A model generated the notes under the pieces. The model had not been told where the DNA came from. It saw only the letters and a list, made by a program, of their open reading frames with translations, and did not search any database. A stretch of 64,000 nucleotides of DNA, from assembly GCA_039583875.1 (NCBI GenBank), contig CM077166.1, positions 79,482,564 through 79,546,563 of the forward strand. The letters run 5' to 3'. The DNA comes from Platanthera guangdongensis (lineage: Eukaryota > Streptophyta > Magnoliopsida > Asparagales > Orchidaceae). Made by a program: the position numbers and the translations under genes. Shown piece after piece: positions 57,130 through 64,000 of the stretch (position 1 is the stretch's first letter; every line of letters starts with the position of its first letter).

Positions 57130-58847
57130 TGAAAGAGATGTGTTAGATCTAATATACTCTAGAGGGGGGTGAATAGAGTATTTGTAGGTCCTTATAAAAC
57201 TATTACAACTTCTGCTGTAATTAAAAGGTGCAGAGTTAAACTAAAGTAAATAAACACACATCAGTCCTAAAAACACAAGCACAACAAGAACAAAAAGAAA
57301 AAGGGGCAACCAGACGACACAAGAAATTTTATAGTGGTTCCCCAACCTGGGTACATCCACTCTTGTACCACCCTGGTAGGAATCCACTCAGGTTTTTGAT
57401 CAGGTACCTGACACCAATGAGATTTTGATCAGGTGCTCAAAAACCAAACCCTCAAGTCTTTTGATCAGGTGACTTGTAACCAGGAATCACTTTTGAAGGG
57501 AGATGACAACCCTTTACAGAGGTGGGGATGAGAGAGTGATGAAAGTCTTCTTTTCTCAATCACAATGAGAAGACTATGTGGATTCAGTGATGTTGTCAAA
57601 GCTCCCCCTGAGATGTAGAAGAGTTCGGGAGAACTGGAGCTTTGCACAGGGTGATAGGCCTTCAAGCTTTCAGCTTTGATCAAAGAGATCTTCAGGAACT
57701 TCTTTGACATATGGAAGATTTATTGTCCTGTGAAGTGTCCTGGAGAGTTTGAAGAATGAAGACTCTTAATATTTGAATGATTGTTCTTCTTCTTCAGTAT
57801 TAGAAATCTTGTGTCAGACTGAGAGTAGATGGGTTGAGTTTTTCTTGTCTGATTCAGTAATCTTCTCTCTTGATTTTTTTCTTACTTTCTTTCTATCTGT
57901 CTGTTGTACTGTGTAAGAGAAAAGAGAAAAATCTCTTTTTATATTTTCTGGGGAAATTGGTCTTTCGAATTTTGAATTCCTTCTACATTCAATGCTGACG
58001 GCCTAGAGAATAAGCAGCATTGAATAATTTCCACAACTCTCCCGTGGAAAAATGGCAAGCAATAATCCTGGAGAATATCCTAATCAATGCTCCTCTAATG
58101 GTTATATTCAGAGAATGTTAGAGCATTGATTACTCAGGAATTATTGCAGTAATCATGGGGACAGGGCTGGAAATGACTCAGTCTGGAATCGTCGAACAGT
58201 TGACAGAAATCGTCGAACTGAGTCCACAGTTCATCGAGCTGAGATGTTGTGTTCGTCGACCAGACGGCTTCTGTTCATCGAGCTGAGTTCCATGATCGTC
58301 GAGCTGGAAACTAAACTGTTGTCTCTTCTGAACTTTGCCTATTCTGTGCTTCAAGTTCGTGGAGCTGAGATTATAACTTCGTCGACTAAAGTTCAGTCTG
58401 GACTTAGAATAATTTTTGAATGAAAGTGTTGAAGTAAAGAGTCCAGAATTCATCGAGCAGAGAACTGAGTTCGTCGACCAAATTCTGATACTAAGGACTT
58501 AGAATATCTTGATATTTTCTGAACTTGAAGTGTTGTTGTAGTGTCCAAGTTTTCGTCGACCTGAGTACCAAGTTCGTCGAGCTCAGCTCAGAGAATTTAC
58601 TCTGAGATCGTCGAGATGAGCACGACAATGATCGACCTGAGTTCGACGAATGTCGAACTCACTTTACAGAGTCTTGAAATCTTTTAAGTCTTGAGTCTCT
58701 GGTAGTCTTGTTGATAGATGGTCCATGTGATGTTGACTCTAAGGACTTGCCTAGACTCTAGGACACGATTATGACCCTGGCTATACATTGTGGGTCACAA
58801 GATCCTAAGTTAGTGAACCTAGCCCAAATCAAACTAGGGATCCAACA
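57130..58847 (-). mobile_element. LTR c of copia-3 (5' LTR)
   Basis: 1718 bp, plus strand TGAAAGAGATGTG...GGGATCCAACA. TATA (minus) at 57326-57333, TTCGTCGA cluster at about 58185-58660. Very similar by eye to LTR a along the whole length, so these two are probably the original pair; the CTTTA duplications outside them agree. Confidence 0.9.
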
Positions 58848-58852
58848 CTTTA
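58848..58852. other. Right target-site duplication of copia-3 (CTTTA)
   Basis: Exact copy of 40938-40942; copia-2 gag resumes immediately after. Confidence 0.9.
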
Positions 58853-59637
58853 CCTAGTGAACAAATTATATTATTAAAGACTGAACTGGCTGAGGAAAGA
58901 CAACTTGAAGAATCCCTAAATGGGAGAAGCATCAAGTTGATGGACATCACAAGCACAGTGAATGCCATGCTAAATGGTAAGCTGGGCTTAGGTGCTTCAT
59001 CAAGCCAAACCCCACTGATTCAGAAGAATATACTAACAACTCCTATAAAATTTGTTTCAGAAAAGGGTAAAGAAAAGATAGATGACAATAATAATGTTAA
59101 ACAAACAGAAGTAGAACCAAAGAATAAGAAAAGGAGAAAGAATAAGCAAAATCTCAACCATAACAATGTTCAGCAGATTTCGTCGAACTCAGATCGACGA
59201 AATGTGTACAGTTCGTCGAACTTAATTCGACGAACTCCGAACGCAAATTTCCATTATAATTATTCGTTAATTACGATCGACGAAACTAGTATGGTTCGTA
59301 GATCCGAGATCGACGATTTTGGGGCCCAAAGAATGAAAACTCTCATTCTCTGAGTGGAGTTCGACGAACTCATCCCCATTCGTCGAACTCAGATCGACGA
59401 ACTTAGCAAAAATCGTCGAACCCAGTTCAGTATAACAGAAATTCAAATTTTAGAACTTATAACCAACCAAGATCTTCCTTTAACCAATTTAATCAATGGA
59501 TAATTCCACCAAGAAGATATCATCCCTTAGGTTACAAAAATCAACCTGAATACTCTTACATTTCCAGTTTTAATTATGTAAAGAAAGAAGGACCCAAGGT
59601 AACCTGGGTCAAGAATAGCTAATCTGTTTTATTATAG
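58853..59637 (+). pseudogene. Copia-2 gag C-terminus and gag-pol junction
   Basis: Resumes the coiled coil interrupted at 40942 and runs open to 59353 (LAEERQLEESLNGRSIKLMDITSTVNAML...). From 59179 the coding strand has TTCGTCGA/TCGACGAA hairpins read as SSNSDRR-like repeats. After a TGA near 59351 the sequence continues with the conserved WIIPPRRYHPLGYK and GPKVTWVKNS, then TAA (about 59620) and TCTGTTTTATTATAG before the pol frame. Confidence 0.75.
59179..59430. repeat. TTCGTCGA hairpin array inside copia-2 gag
   Basis: The first unit (59179-59201) is a perfect inverted repeat, TTCGTCGA, 7-nt loop, TCGACGAA. Several more TTCGTCGAAC..GACGAA units follow to about 59430. Here the array lies within coding sequence; in the LTRs of the same family it lies upstream of the promoter. 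Confidence 0.85.
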
Positions 59638-60875
59638 GTGAAATACTATCCCACCACAGAGCACCAGTTGTATATGGATAGTGGCTGTTCAAAACATATG
59701 ACTGGAAACAAGGACAACCTAATCAACTACATGCAAAAGCTAGTACCCAAAGTAATATTTGGTGATTCCAATTGTGGCCAGACTGAAGGATATGGAAAGG
59801 TCAAAATTGGAGCAGTCACCTTTAGGAATGTAGCTTATATAAGTGGACTGAAGCACAACCTTATCTCCATAAGTCAGTTATGTGATGAAAGGTTTCAGGT
59901 ATCATTTAATAAAACTTCATGTATTATTTCTTCAGTAGTAACCTAGTAGTGTTAATAGGAACTAGAGTAGGAAACATTTATGTAGTTAATTTTAAGTCTG
60001 CCAAAACTGAAATTTGCTTGTTTAATCAAACTAGCAATAATAATGAACTTTGGCATAGGAGATTAGGACATGTAAACTTGAAAAATATTGCAAAACTCTC
60101 TAGGGACAACCTTGTTAGAGGATTGCCTTCTTGCCCCTACAAGAAGGAAAGCCTTTGCAGGGCTTGTCAGTTAGGCAAGCAAACTAAAAATAGTTTTAAA
60201 TCTATAAATAAAAGTGACTCACCTAGAATATTGTACTTGTTACATATAGACCTTTTTGGCCCTATTGTTGTACAAAGCCTAGGAGGGAAATCATATACTT
60301 TTGTGATTGTTGACGACTTCTGAAGATTCACTTGGGTATTCTTTCTGAGATCTAAATCAGATAACTTCAAGGTTCTTACAAATTTTCTCAAGAACATACA
60401 GATTGAATACTTTACTCCAGTTGCATTGATCAGAAGTGATCACGGTACTAAGTTTGAGTCTCTTCTTATGCAAGAGTTCTGTGAGAAGGAAGGTATCAGG
60501 CACTACTTCTCAGCTCCTAGAACTCCTCAACAAAATGGGGTCGCTCAAAGGAAAAATAGAACCCTAATTGAATTTGCAGGCACATTACTTGCAGATGCTC
60601 ACTTGCCCCTATCCATTTGGGCAGAGGCTGTGAGCACAACAAATTATGTACTGAATAGAAGTCTGATACACAAGCTCAAGAATAAGACTCCTTATGAGCT
60701 ACTTAAAGGGAAGAAACCTAAAGTAGACTATTTTAAAATTTTTGGTTTCATTTGTTATATTCACAATAATAATAAGCAACACATTAGAAAATTTGAAGCC
60801 AAGACTGAAATAGGAATTTTTTTTGGATATTCCCAAGTAAGCGGGCTTATACGGTTTATAATAAATCTACCATGA
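59638..60875 (+). pseudogene. Copia-2 protease and integrase, catalytic Glu lost
   Basis: Protease DSGCSKHMTG at about 59680. A frameshift near 59935 is followed by ELWHRRLGHVNLKNIA, CQLGKQTK and HIDLFGPI (first Asp), then TGA (60321-60323) just after VIVDDF. Reading resumes with IRSDHGTKF (second Asp at residue 5 of 60426-60875). The catalytic Glu position, 35 residues farther, is Gln: NGVAQRKNR, codon CAA at 60546-60548. A frameshift near 60835 follows FFGYSQ. Confidence 0.88.
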
Positions 60876-62384
60876 AAATAGAAAAATCAATTCACATTTC
60901 TTTTGATGAAACTAACATATTTTACAAGGAGAAGATTCCTTCTACCAATGAGACTTTGCAGGAACCACATTTGTGTGAGAAGTTAAATGAATTGTCCCTC
61001 ACCAATGATGCTGTCAGCAATCCTTCTCCACAAATTGTTAAAGATAGTGAAGATGAAGACAATGAAATCAGTGAAGAGCCAACAACAGCTATAATTCCAT
61101 AAGAGGAATTAATTCCACAAGCTGTTGCTCAACCAACTCCTCCTACTGAATTTGTCATACTTAGAGATTACCTTGTATCTCAAGTGATTGGAGACATTTC
61201 TATTGGTGTGCAGACAAGGAATCAAATCCACCAGGACATGATGCATGCCTGCTTCATATCTCAAATTGAGACCCAATCCATAAAAGATGCTGAGCAAGAT
61301 CCACACTGGATTATTGTAATGCAAGAGGAGCTGAACCAATTTGAGAGATGTAGAGTTTGAGATTTAGTTCCAAGACCAAAAGACTACCTAGTCATTAGAA
61401 TTAAATGAGTATTTAGAAACAAAACTAGAATCTCAAGGTCTTATCATAAGGAATAAGACCAAACTAGTTGCTCAAGGATACAGATAAGAGGAAGGCATAG
61501 ACTATGACCAAACATTTGCACCTGTTGCAAGTATTGAAGCAATCAGAATTTTTCTAGCTTATGGAGCCTACAAGAAGTTCACTGTATACCAGATGGATGT
61601 CAAAAGTGCATTCCTAAATGGTGAACTTAAAGAAGAGGTCTATGTAGAACAACCACTAGTTTTATTTCTCCTACTCATCCCTCTTTTGTTTTCAAATTGC
61701 ATAAGGCTCTCTATGGTCTAAAGCAAGCTCCAAGAGCTTGGTATGAAACCTTAGCTAGCTTTCTCTTAGAGCATAAATTTTCTAGAGGCATAGTATATAT
61801 GAATTTATTTATTAAGCTTCATCATGATAAAATATTGTTAGTACAAATATATGTAGATGACATCATATTTGATTCTATAGATTCCAAACAATGAAAAAGG
61901 TTCTCCAACCTTATGAATTCCAAGTTTGAAGTGAGTAGCATGGGTGAGCTCTCCTACTTCCTTGGACTCCAAGTGAAGCAGTCACCTAATGACATCTTCA
62001 TATGCCAATCCAAATATGCTAAGGAGCTGATTAAAAGGTTTGGGATGGCTGATGCTTCAGCAAAGAAAACACCTATGACTACCAATGCTGTAATTGATTA
62101 TGATGAACATGGGAAACCTATAGATAAAAAAGTATATAGGGCCATTGTTGGGTCCCTGTTATATCTTACAGCAAATAAACCAGATATTATGTTTGCTACA
62201 TGCCTTTATGCTAGGTTCCAGGTGAACCCCAAAGAATCTCACCTTATTTTCCTAAAAAGAATTTTGAGATATATAAAGAGTTGCCCTAACCTGGGGCACT
62301 AGTATCCAACTGAGTCAGAATTTGAGGTAACTAGATACTCTGACGCTGACTTTGCTGGATGTAGTGTAGACAGAAAGAGCACAT
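60876..62384 (+). pseudogene. Copia-2 linker, reverse transcriptase and truncated RNase H
   Basis: The linker (60876-61360) has an ISFDETNIFYKE segment and stops. RT is in pieces: [15 protein letters not shown] and [21 protein letters not shown] (61500-61660), a deletion/frameshift near 61660, [17 protein letters not shown], an intact YVDD at 61850-61861, a TGA at 61892-61894, then 61913-62302 with [18 protein letters not shown] and [15 protein letters not shown]. RNase H stops after SDADFAGC..DRKSTS at 62384, where unrelated sequence begins. Confidence 0.88.
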
Positions 62385-62535
62385 CACTTCCGCTAGAATG
62401 ACTCTGTGTAGGACGCTGTATATTAGTTGGATGGTTTCCATTGATTAACCACCCAGTCTGTCTGTGGTATATGGCGTCGGGCCCCGGCCGGACCTACTAT
62501 TATATGCTATGCGACGAATAGGGGGTGTTATAATT

Positions 62536-62547
62536 TGGTATCAGACT
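62536..62547 (+). other. PBS of the 3'-most gypsy element
   Basis: TGGTATCAGACT, tRNA-Met type with changes at the end, three bases after the LTR end (TTATA, with a C-to-T change from TTACA). Confidence 0.8.
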
Positions 62548-62759
62548 ACTGGTTTTGGTCAGTCTTAAACTGAATTCGTGGACGAATTCCTATTAAGGGG
62601 TGGTGAGCACATGTGTGTGCGTCATCGTTATAACATCAAAAGAACCCATGAATGTCCACTTAGGAATGGAAATACACGTGTTTGAGGAACCTGCGTGTTC
62701 CTATAATTGCTTTTTTGCAATTTTGTATGGTCGCTTAACGGTGTTTTGTACAACTATAG

Positions 62760-63917
62760 GTGACCAGAAGCGGTGCTGGGCCGTCAGAACGCCGAGTTTC
62801 TGAGGCTTGTAGTGCACCAAACGATGCTCCTGCAACACCTCCATCGGCTGAAACCATATGATTGGTTGCCGAAGCAGTGTTTGCCATGATCAATGCGCAG
62901 CCTGCAAGGCAAATGCAACAACCCGCTCCTGCGATGGAGCAGGTACCTCTTCTAGAGGTTGAGCCGAGAAGAGTGGAGCAGGTAGTAGTGGAGCCTTTGG
63001 TGCCGAGTCGAGCAACTGAAAGACAGCTCAAGCACATTATGAGCTTTAATCCTCCTGTGTTCTCGGGGTTGGGAACCCCATCTCAAGCTGAAGACTGGAT
63101 CTCCCGAGTGAAGAGAGTCCTGACAACTACTAAAACAGAGGAGTGACAGATGACCAGTATAGCCACATTCTTGTTGGACAGAGAAGCTAGGCTGTGGTGG
63201 GAAGGTTTAGAGCTGCATCACTTGAGAGGAAGGTAACTTACGGGCGTCCCGATGGAAGAGTTTTCGAGACTGTTCTTGGCACGGTACCTTCCTTCGACTC
63301 AGAGGATAGCTTTGGAGAATGAATTTCAGAGGTTGGTGCAAGGAGAGAGTAGCATGGATGAGTATCTCCACGAGTTTACTCGTTTGGGTCAGTACGCTAG
63401 CTCCACATTCGCGGATGAGGAGCGCAAGATGAACCGTTTCTACGAAGGGCTGAAAGATGACTTGAGGCTACTGCTCTCGGGGCCTATGACGTAAGGTTTA
63501 TTGACCCTGGTCAACACGGCCCGCTCTTTGGAATAGGATATGAAGAATGTGCAAGCAAAGAAAAGCTCTGGTGATATGAAGATGGAGTTTAAAGTGCAGA
63601 CAACTTCGAAGTCTGGTTATTGTAAGTTCAACAAGAAGGCTAGGACCTCGGGTCCAGTCCCCTCTTCTGGTGCTTCTGGGGTGACTACGGGTCGGACCCC
63701 GGGTGCATGTTTCACTTTTGGAAAGCCGGTGCACTTTGCCTGTGACTGCTGGAGTGGGCGTCCTAAGTCCGAGAGGAAGCCGGGAGCAAATTATGAAGAA
63801 AAGGGCAAGGCTGTGGAGTCAACCACATCCCATTATGCTCCGGCTCAATCGAGAGTTAATAATCTTGGCCAACAAGAGGCCATTAAACTAGCGGATGTGG
63901 TGACAGGTATGGTTTAA
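62760..63917 (+). pseudogene. Gypsy gag (chromovirus-like), broken
   Basis: The reading starts near 62760 (GTGACCAGAAGC after ..CTATAG), homologous to the start region at 27665. A TGA near 62860 is followed by 62862-63146 (HIMSFNPPVFSGLGTPSQAEDWISRVKRVL), a TGA at 63144, then LDREARLWWEGLELHHL, a TAA near 63236, then EEFSRLFLARYLPSTQRI and EYLHEFTRL to a TAA near 63492. The last part (63540-63917) has a spoiled zinc knuckle, CFTFGKPVHFACDC: the second Cys is Phe and the Gly before His is Val. Confidence 0.85.
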
Positions 63918-64000
63918 ATCTATAACAAGTCAAATTATTTTATACATGTTATGTGTGTGTTACCTTACCACTGCTTGTTTAGGATTTGTTTTGATTTGCG
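63918..64000. other. Window end within gypsy internal region
   Basis: AT-rich sequence with TGTTATGTGTGTGTTACC after the gag end; nothing recognisable in the remaining bases. Confidence 0.4.

Larger units (their letters stand above)
40943..58847 (-). mobile_element. Copia-3: compound Sirevirus-like element with three LTRs
   Basis: A 17,905-bp insertion flanked by exact CTTTA duplications. Read on the minus strand: LTR c (58847-57130), PBS, gag, protease, integrase, RT, RNase H, TCGACGA-rich spacer, ORFx copy 2, PPT, LTR b (48196-46262), a 125-bp fragment of another LTR, ORFx copy 1, LTR a (42689-40943). LTRs a and c are alike by eye and LTR b is a different subtype. The extra LTR and second ORFx show that two related elements are fused or nested. 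Confidence 0.85.
37898..62384 (+). mobile_element. Copia-2: Sirevirus-like element split by copia-3 and 3'-truncated
   Basis: 5' LTR, PBS and gag occupy 37898-40942, and gag remainder, protease, integrase, RT and part of RNase H occupy 58853-62384. The two parts join across the exact CTTTA duplication, and the reading resumes at the homologous place. The end of RNase H, any ORFx and the 3' LTR are lost at 62384, where gypsy sequence begins. Its proteins are close to those of copia-3, so the two belong to one family. Confidence 0.88.
62385..64000 (+). mobile_element. Ty3/gypsy element, 5' part (LTR end, PBS, gag)
   Basis: It begins abruptly with about 148 bp of an LTR end (62385-62532), including GGGCCCCGGCCGGACCTA near 62474, the same block as in the TR-GAG LTRs. 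A PBS and a gag follow. It is related to the TR-GAG element but clearly diverged. Whether it has pol cannot be told because the window ends. Confidence 0.8.

Overview
The window is plant nuclear DNA made almost entirely of LTR retrotransposons. I find no host gene, rRNA, tRNA or CRISPR array. The sequence is AT-rich. The primer-binding sites match plant tRNA-Asp and initiator tRNA-Met, and the protein fragments are plant Ty1/copia (Sirevirus/Maximus-like) Gag-Pol and Ty3/gypsy Gag. This fits a repeat-dense, probably pericentromeric or intergenic region of an angiosperm, most likely a dicot. The species cannot be told from the sequence.

1-22234: a head-to-tail array of a non-coding Athila-like (Ty3/gypsy) element on the minus strand. 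LTRs of about 2.85 kb (TGAT...ATCA ends) alternate with internal regions of about 2.65 kb that have no coding capacity. The repeat period is about 5.5 kb. Four complete LTRs and a fifth, truncated one are visible. Next to every LTR the tRNA-Asp primer-binding site is present twice, about 42 bp apart. The last internal region has lost about 1 kb.

22235-37897: a Sirevirus-like copia element on the plus strand (copia-1) is inserted in the fifth LTR. It has a 5' LTR, PBS, broken gag, protease, integrase, RT, RNase H and a decayed extra ORF (ORFx) after pol. Its gag is split by a 5.7-kb gag-only Ty3/gypsy element (25374-31087, TSD CTAAA), a TR-GAG type non-autonomous element.

37898-62384: a second copia element on the plus strand (copia-2) starts inside the ORFx region of copia-1. 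Its gag is split by a 17.9-kb compound copia element on the minus strand (copia-3, 40943-58847, TSD CTTTA) that carries three LTRs, one gag-pol and two copies of ORFx. Copia-2 resumes at 58853 and is cut off inside RNase H at 62384.

62385-64000: the end of a gypsy LTR, a tRNA-Met PBS and a broken chromovirus-like gag, running off the window.

Insertion order read from nesting: array, then copia-1, then TR-GAG and copia-2 into copia-1, then copia-3 into copia-2. Every protein gene has stops or frameshifts. The most striking unexplained feature is that each element family carries arrays of its own short, CpG-rich, self-complementary motif: GTGTCGACAC in copia-1, TTCGTCGA/TCGACGAA in copia-2 and -3, GACACGGGCGTGTC in both gypsy families. 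These lie in the LTRs and, for the copia families, also in spacers or even in-frame inside gag.
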